Shown: positions 49,101 through 62,080 of the stretch, in pieces
Layout of the letters: each line of letters begins with the position of its first letter
Numbering within the stretch: position 1 is the first letter of the stretch
DNA from: Numida meleagris
Lineage: Eukaryota > Chordata > Aves > Galliformes > Numididae
Direction of reading: 5' to 3'
Length of the DNA stretch: 64,000 nt
Assembly: GCF_002078875.1 (NCBI RefSeq)
Contig: NC_034411.1
Span: 37,116,115-37,180,114 of the forward strand
Made by a program: the position numbers and the translations under genes
The notes under the pieces: generated by a model
What the model was told of the DNA's origin: nothing
The model's database searches: none
The model's input: only the letters and a program-made list of their open reading frames with translations

Positions 49101-50535
49101 CTTGAGTTGACCAGATAAAATAGTTGAGTTTATCCCTTCCCAACAGGTGTATTCTCAAACTCTCTGAACTTGTGTGTTCATCTTGCAGAAGAATTAAGCA
49201 TCTGCAAAGAATGAGCCTATTCTAATGCTACAGATAAAAATAGACTTGAAAACAGTTCTGACAGAGGGAGAGTATTTCTGATTTTTGTGCTGTGTGTGAG
49301 GAATGTATGTCTAAAATTACATTTAAGCCTCTGACGTGCTGCATCAGAACTGTCATGTTCCATGAAGCCAAGATATTTCTTTTAGTTTCTTAAGTTTTTC
49401 AATCAATCAATGTGAAATACAGCATTGACTGAAAATCATTTTTTTTAGTTTAATGTTGTTCTTCAGGTTCTTGACAGAATTTTAAACTACTGTGAAACAA
49501 ATTCTTGTTTCCATCCAGAATAGAATATGAACTTAAAGAACTTAAAGTAAATGCTTTGCTGCTTAAGTACACATTTGAAAGAGTAGCAGTTAGTTTAAAG
49601 CCACAATATCTACAATATCTAGGTTTTGTTCTGTTTTATTTAAAGTCTCTCATTCAGACTCTTCTAAACATCTCCTTATTAGTGGAACAAATTATGCATT
49701 AATGCTTTCTCAAGCATTATAAAAGAGTTACATACTCTTGAATTTTTTAACAAAAAAAAAGTTTTCTCGTGCTGTAAGTTTGCTTTTAGTGTTCTTATTC
49801 CTTGAATTTATTTCACCAGTAAAGGTCTTAGCACTGTTTCTGTAAAACCAGATGAGTGTTGGAAAGAAAAGATGTCTTACCAAAGTGGAACAGCAAATAA
49901 CTGTATCAATACAAAACAGTCTTCGAACTTAAAGCCAAGGAAAAATAAAATTGTATAACCTCCTAGCACAGAAAAGCTAGGATTTCTACTGCCTTTCAGT
50001 GAGTATGTATTGAACACTATTTGACCAGCAATTCTCTAGAATCTGCTTTATGTGTATAAAGAAGACATCAAGCATTAGCAGTAGATTATAAAGTTCCCAG
50101 AAATCTAATGCCTTGCATGTATTTGTAGAAAAGCCCAGGGTCTATTTATCTAACACAAATAGGCTTTACCCCTGAAAAGTCGATTTCCAGTCTAAATTTT
50201 CTTTTATAAAAAAAAGCAACAATAAAAAAAACAACCTACACTTTATCTCTTCTCTGAATTTATCAAGAAGAAAAAAATCGATTACAGAATCATATTTTCA
50301 GTTACCACTTATTGTCCCAGATATTTTTCATCTACTATAATCACATCAAGGGTGATATTAATATAGTTTGATTGCATTTTAAATATGTGGTTTTTGTCAA
50401 CTTGGCCAGAACATCACATCATGTATGCCCGCTGAACTGTCATCATTTTATTAAGAATTGACTTACACCTGGAATTCCTTCCTTTTCTTCTTAAGTCATT
50501 TATTAATATATGCCCCAATATCTCTTCTCTTCAAG
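37196..50535. other. Long AT-rich stretch without recognised genes
   Basis: No coding gene or repeat family was recognised. Simple features are a pyrimidine tract at about 42256-42290, (AAAT)n at 43111-43127, a perfect 13-bp tandem duplication at 43893-43918, an A13 run near 46685, and a T17 run at 47591-47607. Open frames are 142 codons or fewer; the longest (36957-37385) begins inside mariner copy 2 and is antisense to it. The part around 45750-46160 has many homeodomain-like words and is raised as a finding. Confidence 0.5.
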
Positions 50536-50628
50536 GATGATGCAGACACAGAACCGCAGTTAAAGCTAAGATTTGAAAACAAGATTGAATTTAGACCTTC
50601 AGCCAGCAAGAGGGTTGCTCCGGGTCAG
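50536..50628 (+). other. Weak candidate internal exon (unidentified)
   Basis: A 93-base segment (31 codons, phase neutral) lies after a good acceptor-like context (pyrimidine-rich CTCTTCTCTTCAAG ending at 50535) and before a donor-like CAG/GTCAGA. It sits in a 128-codon open frame (50458-50844), the longest in the window that is not part of or antisense to a mobile element. Its codons include CpG-containing CCG and are less AT-biased than the surroundings. The translation is charged (for example LKLRFENKIEF) and I do not recognise it. A chance open frame is at least as likely, because frames of 114 and 120 codons elsewhere in the window look random. Confidence 0.15.
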
Positions 50629-51623
50629 GTCAGAATTAGATCTGAAGCTTTTATGGTTAAGTCACAAACGGAACATTTATCTTTAAAAATAGTAGACTTT
50701 TTGACTGGACATGCTTCAAATAAGTTATATTTTAGTCACAAGACACCAAGGAATTACTTATTTTCTACTTTTTTAAGACTTTTCAAACCCAAGTCTAACT
50801 TTAGTAATCATAAACCAAAAGAAAAGAAAAAGAAAGGAGTGTAGGATTAAGTAAAGAAAAATCTACTTATACCAAATAAAATGTTTAAAATACTAATGAA
50901 ATATTTTAAAATAGATGAATATATTTGATAATTTTGTTTTCCTTAACAGCTCACACTATTTGTACATCAGTATTCTTGTTGACAGAATTCTTAGGTTCAT
51001 GACAGGCAAGGCATCTGTTTCCATTTCTTATCCTAACATGCTATCTATTAATATGTTCATCAATCCTGAAGTAAGTTTTTCATTCTTAGTCATCCAGTGC
51101 TGGAGACAGTAATGTTGTCTTGAAGAGCCCTTTACAGAGGTGAGAGCAGTGTTTTATCCCACTTTCTTATGGCATAGGTACAGTTATTTCATTAGTTTTT
51201 CACCTTTCAAAGTGAATTGTCTTTCCACTTTGACAAACTTCTTACACAAGCAGATGTCATTTTCTTGAATAAATGATTTTCTAGAAGTATCAGTAGTAAT
51301 TGTCACTCACAGAGGTTGTTTGGTCAAATATTCATAGGAACTTCGCAGTAATCTTAAAACTCTGTAAACCTTTAAAATTTTCAGTGGGTCAGCAACTGAA
51401 TTCAGATATACTCATGACATTCACTGACTTCTTCCTGAGAGAAATTAAAGGAAATGTTAAAGAAATTGTGCCATTGGTAAGGCTTCATTATTCAGCTTAA
51501 ACATTGTAAATTGTCATTTTTTTCTAGTGAAAATTTAATTAATTTTTAAATGAAAAAGCATAATTAATTGTTTCTACATCAATTTTTAAATATAAATCAC
51601 CGGCTTTCAGAGATTACAATGGA

Positions 51624-51672
51624 AATATTTTTAATTCTTAATTAAAATTAAAAACTAAGAATTAAAAATATT
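51624..51672. repeat. Perfect 17-bp inverted repeat
   Basis: AATATTTTTAATTCTTA (51624-51640) is followed after 15 bases by its exact reverse complement (51656-51672). It contains only one C/G per arm, so a hairpin would be weak. It could also be the ends of a tiny decayed element or an inversion duplication. Confidence 0.85.
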
Positions 51673-52091
51673 ACTTAACCCCAAAATTCTCAGATAAGTC
51701 TCCTTCCAATCACAAAGTAATATGGATGTAAGTTTTTATTAATAAAAATGACAATATGCAAGAGAATCTTGATGTACATAGAAAAGTAACTCCTAATCTT
51801 AATATTTATGTTTTACAACAAAATATTATTACTCCAGAGAAACTACCCATTCTGTTAGAATCCAAATTATTTTGTTATAAATCATTAGTTATTCATATGA
51901 GTGTTAGAATAGAAAATATATAGAAGAAAATATAAAAGTTTTTGAAAGAGACTTTTAGAAAGTGAATGATGACAGACTTACAATGGAAAATTGCATATGG
52001 TGAAATGTGTAGTAGTTTATATTAAGAAAATTCATTTTTAATTTCCTTATAATTTGCCATAATGTAGTCATCTTTGACTTTTATTTAATGG

Positions 52092-52123
52092 AGTCTATCC
52101 TGAAAACATTCAGGATAGAGACT
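52092..52123. repeat. Short hairpin
   Basis: AGTCTATCCTGAA is inverted as TTCAGGATAGAGACT after a three- to four-base loop, with a two-base bulge. No T run or other transcription signal follows. Its function, if any, is unknown. Confidence 0.7.
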
Positions 52124-55100
52124 GCACAGAAAATAATGCTGTGGCAAACAACATGGTTTGTGCTTCCTTAATAATGGAAACAAATACCTGTTCTTATAGT
52201 CACTTCCTTGAAAACCTCCCTTAAAAGTAGTATTTTAATACTTGTCACCAGATCCATTTGATAGTCCAAGTATATGTACTTTCAAATATCAGAAGGATTT
52301 GACAAATACACCAATTCTGTTAGTTTACAATATCAAAATAATTGTGCACATGTACCTACAGCTCTCTACACATGATCTAAATTCAGAGAGAGCACTCTTT
52401 TCATTCAATATGATATAATAAAATTCTACCCAAGAGGCATTATCAATGTGGCTGGTCTTTCATGTTGACACTTTTTTTCCGTGGACTTGCAAATTTCTTC
52501 CTTTGATGTGAATTGTTTTTAAGCTACCCCTTTTTCTGCCTGAAATGGCCACTAAATAAATAGATATATTAAAGGAAGGAAAAAAAAAAAACTTTTTAAG
52601 AAAGTATATAACAGAGAACTGCTTGTCTAGTTTCTGAATATAGTTATACTGCAAAAAGACATTTTTTTTTGTGATGTTATTCACATGCTTACCCTAAACT
52701 AACATCATTGCATAGTTAAATAACGGAGTTATTAATGGTAAATTACTAGGTGACAAACCTATATAAACTCTGATTTCAGGAAATATAAAGGTTTTTAAAA
52801 ATATATGTAATTTTTCTGTGTACAAGCTACTGTTCTAAATTTGCTAACATTTTCCTTTAAAGTGTCAGAATATGGAAAACTTCAGCATTTACTTACTATT
52901 TAGGTGAGAAAATGAAGTTCCTTTTTGATGCAAACAAATGTAAATACTGCTGCCATTGAAGGTGAAATGTTAACACTTACCACATCCAATGAAAACAGTT
53001 TGGCTTCTGGATGTTGTGTTATTTTTAAACCACAAGCTGTGCCCACTATAAAACAAAGCAAAGGAAATGTTCAACTCCTGCCTCCACCCAAAAGCACTTT
53101 TTTTTTTTTAAATAAACTTCCTCAGTTTCTGTATACTATGAAACAAATGTCTTATACAGATTTCTGGCAGTCCAATCCTGTTCAAAGTATTTTAAGACAG
53201 TAGATACGACAAAAGAAATAACACGTGCATGGAAATTTTATTTTTCTTAAACTATTATTTCAATTTCTTAACCTTTCTACCCTTCATGAACAATCTAACA
53301 ATGAGAACTTTTCTTCTTCCTGCTTCACATGCAAACAGAATTACAGTTTGAGGGTATTTGGTCAACTATTTTCTCAGTTCATTTCCTCTCAGAGTCAGGC
53401 TGCTATATGCTTTTACCACAACATGCTCCTCCAAGTTATTCTGCTTCTCACATTGACTGAGGAAAGCAGGCTCCTATTCTGCTGTCAGTATCACAGCAGA
53501 TGGCCCATTAAAAAGTCATACAGCTGTGCTTCCCTTTTTATCGGCCACATAAAACTTTCTGCTCAGTAACGACTCACACTTGTTAATAGCCCCATTCATG
53601 CCATTCCATCGCCCAAAAGTTAGGCATAATATGATTTAAATCTGACATAAATATTCAAAATGACCAAACCTCTGTCACACAACTACAATGAATTAATAAA
53701 CCCACTAGACCTCCCCATTTCTAAGTAAATCAGCCTTCTTTGCTTGTCTGAAACCTTAGATGACTTTCAAAGCAAAAACATTTTGTAAAAAGAATTATGC
53801 AATTGAATGATAAAAGGATTGTTTAATAAATAAGTAATAATTAATAAATAATCAAAAAAAAGAAACAGTTCACTTGCTCTTTCATCTGATAATGACAGTT
53901 TTGACTGTCTGCCATTTACTTTCTTTTTATGTCCTACAGGTGACAGAAGACTTGTAGACAAAATGATTAGACGGACAGAGATGCTTCTGCAGTTGGTCTC
54001 ATGTACTTTTGCCACCTCAGGTGGAGTAGAAGACAAAGAATCACTCTCAGTGGCAGTGGCGTCACAGATGGTTGTGGCTCAAAAAAGCACAAGCATCTTG
54101 TGTTACTAACCCATCCCAAGAGAAAACTGTTAGCCAAACCTCTCATTCAGTGCATCCTCTTAACTTGCAACACATGATAGAACTGTGAATTATCAAACTT
54201 GAAACGTGATGTTCTTGCATATTAAAATTTCAAAAAATATATATTAGAGATGGAAGAAAGATTTTGAAACAGATATCTTTATGTCATAAAGAAAAAGAAA
54301 ATGAAAGTGTCTGTACCATCCTGGAGACAATTTCTTACCCCAGTTTCTGGCTATAAAATTGATCATCAGGATTTCTGAAACATTACTTCACAGAAAAAAA
54401 ATACATTTCAGAAAGCACATTATCTGTAGTAGTGGGTAACTATAACTTTAAACACTAGTGGTAGATTAATGTTATTTGAGAGAAAAGAAAATGCAGTTTG
54501 CTTCCACATTACTTTTTATCTTTAAGATCTTGCCTTTTCCTTTGGACTCTTCTTTGCCTGTGTAAGAACTCCTGCCTTTTAGACTGGACCATAAATCATT
54601 CTGCATTCCAAAAATCAGAAACAAATATCTTTTGGGAATAGCCTTTCAAAATTTATGAACTCCAAAAAACTTCTGTAGCAGTCAAGCATCGTATTTGCTG
54701 TCAGATACCCTTCTAGCTGTATTTGTTCGGTTTGTGATGTAACATTGCTAAGGTAAGCAAGAATTGTTACAGTCGAGCACCATGCGTTCTCTAAACCTTC
54801 AAGTAAGAAATCTATCAGCAGTTTCTGAGTTTTAACGAACCTCAGTAACAAGCAGCTTCGCCTCCATAATGGCTGGAGGGTATCTGAAACAACATGATCT
54901 GAGCAAAAAGACTGTCTTTCATTAACTGGAAAAAATAGATAAAGCTGTTCTGCGTTATTGTTCTACTACTGTACTAGTTGTCCTGTTCAGATACAGTTTT
55001 GTTGCCTTATCTTCTCTACTTGAGTCTGGTATTGCTTTTCTCTATTACACAGTGTTTTAACTCTACACTCAAAGTGTTTGGAGAAGGGATGGCCCTTTTT

Positions 55101-58100
55101 ACGACATTATCTGCCGTAGTTGCATTGGATACATTCCTAATATAGCTATGCACACATGCTTTTATCTTCACAAATGGCTCTTGGAGACCTCCACAAGATC
55201 TATGTACAAATGAGTACACAGGGAATTTTACTCAACATTCACTCATCTTTCAGTCAACTATCCAGTACTTAAAAAAAAACCAACGGAATAAACCCAACAA
55301 AACAAAAATTTCATACCTGTTCAGCATACAACTATATCTTCTGGAATGCAACCAAACAGGCAAGGGTATCTACAAGGCAGTAACTTTAAGAGGAGTCCGT
55401 AGTGATATGATAAGATGAATCACTCACTATTTGAAGATGTTTGTCATTAATCAGAAAGTTATTAAGTGCAATTCCACTTGAGAGGAGAGAAAGGACACAG
55501 TGCCACATTGCCACATCCCAAGACAGGTACCAGAGTAAGCTGTACCTAGCAACAGTTACCACCTGGAAATAAATGTCCCTCTCCTGTGGCAACATATAGA
55601 GCGTAGGGTAATTGGAGTCTAATCTTAGATGCCTTAATAATGTGTCCAAATTGGGATGAATGAGACTGAGCCATGAGGTCTTTGTTCATTACTGCGTGTC
55701 CAGAAATGTTGAAACTGTGCAGAAATAGCAAGCATGTTCCTGCCCACAGACACTTGCAACCAAAGTGCAAAACCACCTGTACAAATGCAATCAACTTAGT
55801 CATGTGACCCACATCACACTGAAAGGAAATAGCATATGTGAAAATTCAGAGGATGTTTTTAATTGCTAGTAAACATACTCTCATGACTATTCAATCAAGT
55901 GATATACTAGATATACATGAAATTGTAGCTTATGAAGTTAAAAACAAAACTTCAATTGAAGACATTAAACAGGAGTTGTATTCTACAGCTGGAATTTATG
56001 TTTGCACTTTTTAAAAATGTCTATATTCTTTTGCAATTCTTTTCATTTTGCAATCATAAATAATTTTAAAAATTTGGAGAGGGTTTCGCTTCCTTCTGCT
56101 TTTTTTAGCACTTACAAGCTGTCTAATTCCTTTGCCAGTCTGAATATGCTTTTCCATCTTAAAGTAATATTAGTGGCACAGTGCCCTTTTCTGATGCCCT
56201 GTTAAAAATGTTTTCTGAAAAAAAAAATCCAAACGACCCACCAGTCTTTACATTAAAAAGAAAATCTACTTATTGCACAGTCTTTTATCAACTGCATTTT
56301 TATAAAGTCTACTTACTTTGTTAAGCTGTTGGTCTTTTTTTTCTGCTTTTTTCTCTTTATATGCCTTCCCTAAGAGATGCATGCTTTGAGACACGAGCAA
56401 GGAGGGGAAGTTCATTTAAAATCCAATAGCTGCAGCTCCCTGAGATGCCTCATCTCTCCGCTGTTGCTTCAGATGGAAAGAACATGTAAGACAGTTTATC
56501 CAGAATAACTATATTAAAATAATTACTCCTGTATAGATATTCAAGATTCTCATAAAAAGTGTTCTGGCTTTTTTTTTTAAAAAAGGTCCAAAGACAACTT
56601 CATTTATTTTCTTTCTCCTTCTCTTCTGTACCTATAAAAGTTACCTAGAAGAACAGGTGAGGACCACTACATTATATGTGCTAGGACACTGAATCTGCAG
56701 CATCCCTTTCTATTCAAAAAAGCAAAAACTTTTGCAGAATTTGGTTCATTTCTGCAGGAATTTTTATGTCCTCTTCTCTTAATGGATTTTACTTTAATTA
56801 TAAGTAGTCATGCACACATTTTCCCTTTTTTTGAAAGGACATTTCCAGTTGATGTAATGGATTTTTTTGCTGCTTTTACCATCACATTTTGAGATATAAA
56901 AGTAATAGCACATTATGATGGTAAGCAAAACATCCCTTTAAATGCAATAATTTTATTTCATTAGTGGAGTTTGCTTTCGTTGTTGGTATGTCACCTCTAG
57001 TTCTACATCTAAGTATCAATGAAGCCATTGAATTTCCTTTGGATAGGCAATTCTCCTAACTGAGGAATTGAAATTGTTTAAGAAAGACTTTCAGAGACAG
57101 CAAGAATTGAGACCATATAATTCCATATGTGATTTTGAGGCTTTTTTTCCTCTCAGCTTGTCTTCTAAAAGTAAAGAAAATAACGTGTAACCTACACTGA
57201 AGACTCACAAGCAAATTTTCTGTGAATAAACTGAAATTGTACAGAAACTGTCTGCAGAATCGTGAGATTTAATATTGATCAATTACTCCCAGTAAAATAG
57301 TATTCCTTAGAAAAGTATCATGGTTAAGACTATATAGATAGTGATCTTATGTTTAAAGATAGATGAAAAACATTCAAGCCAGTTAAAAGTTTTGAGTAAA
57401 GATAGAAGAGGTGTGAATTCATCCAGTCTACTAATAGACTTATTTTCTGCAGGAACGCTAAACCTAAAGCAACAGGTAAGAGCATGGTTAAACTATGGGG
57501 CATATCATGTGGCTAAATGGCAATAACTTCTTGCTTTGCAAAGTACTTATCCGTGAGCCTATGTTTCCACTAAAACAAGTTGGATTTTACATACTCTCAG
57601 AGTTAAGTACTTGCTTGAGTGCTTCCCTCAAGTGAATGATTTGAGCCTAAGCCATAGTTACAGCATTTGAACAATAGCTTGCTTCTTGTCCTGAAAAGTC
57701 AAATCTGATTTACCGGTGCTAGAGAAGTCAGAATAAAATATGGAAAAAGATGAATAGGAGACTTCAGAAAAAGAATTGGAAAAGGAGAGTATATACCAAG
57801 AACATTGCAATACAAGAAAGCATAGCTTTTTCAAAATGAGCATTTCTCTTTGTTTCCGGAAAAAGTCACTGAATAAAGAAGTACCTGTGTGTGATAACTA
57901 CTGGCTGATTTAAAAATCCGTGTGATTTTAAGTTAGTTAATGTGATCCTGGTTACGTGGCACAACTCGTCATTTGACATATTCATTTCTGTCTGCTAGGA
58001 CATCTGCTGTCATTTGAAATGACACCCGTTCCACATGAAAATTTAAAAGCAGAAGGAATTGGTGCACATCTTCAGCTGCTTTCTGATACCAATTAAAAAA

Positions 58101-61100
58101 AGAGAAGTTTTTCATTCAAAGCAGTACACTACCTCACAGTAAGCCAGACAGCATGGATAGCAGACACATGAAACACAATGGCTAAACACTACCCAACAGA
58201 CACAAGTAAGTGTGAACTGTGCAGATAAATGACCTACAGGTGGGACTGACCAGTATCTAAACAGGACTAAGGACAAAGGTATGAAATTATTTTCTCTTAC
58301 CTGTGCGTCTTGCCTCTGTATTCAAAATTCAGCATTACAGTTATAACCAGTAGCAATATTTCTACCCATCTTGGAAGAGCTCATTTTATTCCAGGAAACT
58401 ACTCATGAACACGATGCATAGCAGCAAGCGTAAAGGAACACATCTCGCTTGGATTTCAATAGATAGCAACACAAAGGGGAACAAAAAGAAAGTTTTTTTT
58501 TTTAAAGATTTCAAAGCATTTTTTTAGAAGGCTATGGATATAAACAGCCCCGCTCAAGAGAAATATAAGGGGCGCTAATAGATTAAATATGACTGTAAAT
58601 ATATAAAAACAAACATATTTTATATGAATATATGAACAAATGATTAGTGTTTAAGTATTAAAAATATCTTCCTCACCACATGCTTTCATCAAAACGTGTA
58701 CAGAATTTTTCCTTACCCCAAATTTAGTGTAACTTTTCTGCATATCACCTGTGTTCAAAAAGGCGTTAAGGACATATCACTTCCTGCAAATAAATTAACT
58801 GCATGTGCAAGTCAAAAAAACAAAAGATTTGTATGAAGTAGTATCATGCTGCTCTCTTGATTATAGGGAAATCTGAGGAAATTCACTTGAAAAGTCTCCT
58901 TGTGAGATGTAGCGGGGAAGCTCAGCAGCCAAAAATACGCTGAACAGCAGCAAAATTGTGTTCCTCCCAAATACGTATTGTAACTCAGTTCCTCCATTCC
59001 TTTTAGTAAGCCATTAAGCACTTATTACAGTACCTCTAGGATGTGTGTTAAAAAATAATAAAAAGAAAAAAAAACAGAGTCTAAAGTAAAAGACTGGCTT
59101 CCTTTGTTCTCATTCTTTCTTGCATATTTTTACTATCCTAATTTACCACTTGTAGTTTCTGAGTTTACACCTAGAGACATAATTCAAGACATACAGAAAA
59201 AGCTCCATGTATCAAAGGTGAATTATTTTGTTCTGGGGCTGCTTTATTCCTCCTCAACCTTAGAGCTACTGAAATCTCTCCTGGAGTAGGACATACCACA
59301 TTTAATCAGAAAAAGACCCAGAAGTAGATTCAGGATTTCTGTGTTGTTCCAGATCTGTTTAAAATTATTTAAGTTTTCTGACTAAGCATGATAACACATT
59401 TCTGAAACAGTGGAGTACAGATCCCATGAAAACAACCTGAGCTCTTGCTGAAGAAGCACTGTGCCTGTAACAGAAACTAGGAAGCACTGTCTGACTACAC
59501 AAGAATTTGGCTTATTACATTTTCACAGTCTGAAAGAGAATTTGTAAGAGGAACTCAAGGTCCTTTCAAGTATTCTTTCTTGCTTTTTCATTTTATGCCA
59601 ACAACTTCCTCATATAACCTACTGATCACTCCCACTGACACCTGGGATCAAATACACCCAGAGAACACAACTTCACTCCTCCTTCTGAGCTACCTAGCCC
59701 TTCTCTTTCTCTCTTCACTGTTTCTTGAAATGAAACAAAATGAAAAGAACCAAAACTCATAGGTTAGCTCACAAAAGCAGTTACCTCACAAAAGCAGCAG
59801 CTTCCAGACAACTTTAATGCTCATCCTGAGGCAAACAACATTAACCTTATGGCAACAAGACTACCAATACATTCAAGAAGAGTCCACATTCCTAGTCCTC
59901 CTCCTCCTTTAACTTCTGCTCCAGTTTCTTCAGCCGAGCTTGCTCACCTGTTAATAGCCTTAGCACTGGCCAACTCTGTCAAGAGGAATGCAGGATTTAA
60001 AAGGACAGGAAAAATGTATTAAAAGCCCTCTAAATATCCTTTTTCTTTGTGAGCATTTGTAAAATGTCATGGAGATGTTTTGCTGTCACATCTGGGAGAA
60101 GATAGAAAGAGGAGATAGTTGTAATGAGAAATGAGGACACAACAGAGATTTTCTTAATGTTATTGTAAAATAGTCCCCACTAAACTATTTGGAGAGTAAA
60201 AATACTAGTCTGCTTTGATATTCCTCATTTCATTTTCTTTCTGCTAAGACGTGAAGAATAGTGTGACAGGCTAGAACAGCGGATATTCTGTGTCTCTTTT
60301 TATTGCAAGCATTACATAATAATGAATTATCCCTCAGTACTATTGTTACAACAACGAACAAAATCTTTTATTTCAGCTTCAGTTACTTGTTGCAAATACA
60401 CATCCCAAATGTATCAGTAGGTTTGTCTGCACAATTTGTAGAGATGACCTTGACAATTCAGAATAGGAGCAGCTGTTTGCCTACAGACAACTTACAAGTT
60501 AGAGCTGCACAGATTTAAGGATGCAGACAAATAGCAATCTTCTCCTCCTCACATTTCTACCTGTAGCCTCATGCTCTTTTCTGGTATAGTAACCACTTCC
60601 TTTTTGTTTCAATCCACTTTCAACTGAGCTGTCTATGAATTCCTCTCCACGACCAGCTCTAAGCCTGACAAATATTTTCAACAACCTGATTTGTCTTTGG
60701 CAGTAGAATTTCTTGAGTCAGGTTCCCTCCAAAGCACTCACTGGCTAGGATAGCTCTCATCTGGCAAAAAAGAATTTAGCTGTTCCGTGGGTGACTGCGT
60801 GCCAACCTCCTCCTAAGGAACAAAAGACGCTATTTAGTGTAATGATAGAATTGCATCTTTCTCCTTTTTTTTTTTTAATACTTTACTTATAAGTATATAC
60901 ACAGACAATTAACTTTTTAGTGTATCAGATGCTTTCCTTCATTCTCTTTGCATAAAATAATTTTTTTTTCATCACGAAGCTTCAGAGGAAAGTGACAAAA
61001 ATCTGTGGGGAAAAGATGGAAGCACCGGAACAAAGTACATCTTGAATGCTACCATTTTAACCATTTAAATTAAAGCCTCCACTTTGGGATTTATAGAAAT

Positions 61101-61734
61101 TAGAATCCTGACCCTATATTCACCCTATCATAACAAGGTATGAGATCTTAATTCACAGGGAAGTGGGATCAGCCATTGTAATTTTTTGATGTTAGGTCTG
61201 AGTATCAAAACAGAGAAGAAAAACAGAATAAATGAAAATGCATCCTAAGTAACTCTAGAGAGCATTAATGCACAAGGAGCGTACACCTCAGTTTAGCTCT
61301 TTCTTCCACTCATGACATGATGATAACAAACATATTTTAATTTTGGTAAACCTTTGCAAGACAGGTTGATCACAACATTTTGAAATTCATCCAGCTTCAC
61401 AGATTCAGAGACAGTCTCCTCTTCCCCCCTACCCTCCATCCCTGCCAAACAGATCCTAAGCAGTGCTGCCTAGATACACAGGGAGACAAATGCATGGGCA
61501 CTTTCAGGCAAATCAGAGAAATGTGTTTGAAATTTGTCATCAGAAAACATCTTCTCAGGAAACAGCAGGAGCTGAAATTTGTGTGAAATGAACACAAAGG
61601 TAATGAGAGGGTGGATGAAAGAATTCATTGTATTCTAGTAATTCTGGAAATATTTTAGCTACATTCACTTTACCTGCCAATTACCATGTCATCCTGATAC
61701 AATCTAAAAATACAGCCTTTACAGGAGGAAAACA

Positions 61735-61890
61735 TAGAACCATAAAATGGTTTGGCTTGGAGGGGACCTTAAAGATCATCTAGTTCTATCTTCTCTGACA
61801 TGGCCAGGGACACCTTCCACTAGATCATGTGGCTCAAAGACCCATCCAACCTAGCTTCAAACACTTCCAGGGAAAGGACATCAACAACAA
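61735..61890 (-). mobile_element. CR1 LINE 3' end, minus orientation
   Basis: The minus strand reads LEVFEARLDG and then the CR1 3' tail (CTAGATGATCTTTAAGGTCC), ending in a decayed terminal repeat (TTTTATGGTTCTATG) at 61735. It is a very short 5'-truncated copy, stopping beside a T12 run at 61891-61902. Confidence 0.88.
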
Positions 61891-61902
61891 TTTTTTTTTT
61901 TT

Positions 61903-62080
61903 ATGGAGAATGTTTTTCAAGCATTGGAACTAACTGCCCAGGAAGGGGTGGAGTCCATATGCCCAAAGGTATATAAGAGACATGCGGCACAGCACTAAGA
62001 GGTATGGTTTAGTAATAGGATTTTTTAGGTCAGGTTTGATCTTGAAGTTCCTTTCCAACTTAAATTTTTCTATGATTTTA
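61903..62080 (+). mobile_element. CR1 LINE 3' end, plus orientation
   Basis: The plus strand reads like the same CR1 end: CATTGGAACTAACTGCCCAG (HWN..LP block), then GAGGTATGGTTTAGTAATAG, then a TCTTGAAGTTCCTTTCCAAC tail, and TTTTTCTATGATTTTA as the decayed terminal repeat. It lies back to back with the minus-strand CR1 at 61735-61890, so the two 3' ends point outward. Confidence 0.85.

Larger units (their letters stand above)
50629..61734. other. Long AT-rich stretch without recognised genes
   Basis: No coding gene or repeat family was recognised. Two inverted repeats (51624-51672 and 52092-52123) are listed separately. A 13-bp direct repeat (CTCACAAAAGCAG, 59768-59780 and 59785-59797) and several A or T runs are also present. 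The longest open frame (53225-53569, 114 codons) has no recognisable motif. Confidence 0.5.

Noticed and set aside
53225..53569. 114-codon open frame on the plus strand
   Set aside because: Leu, Phe and Ser-rich composition as in random AT/CT-rich sequence; no motif and no clear exon borders.
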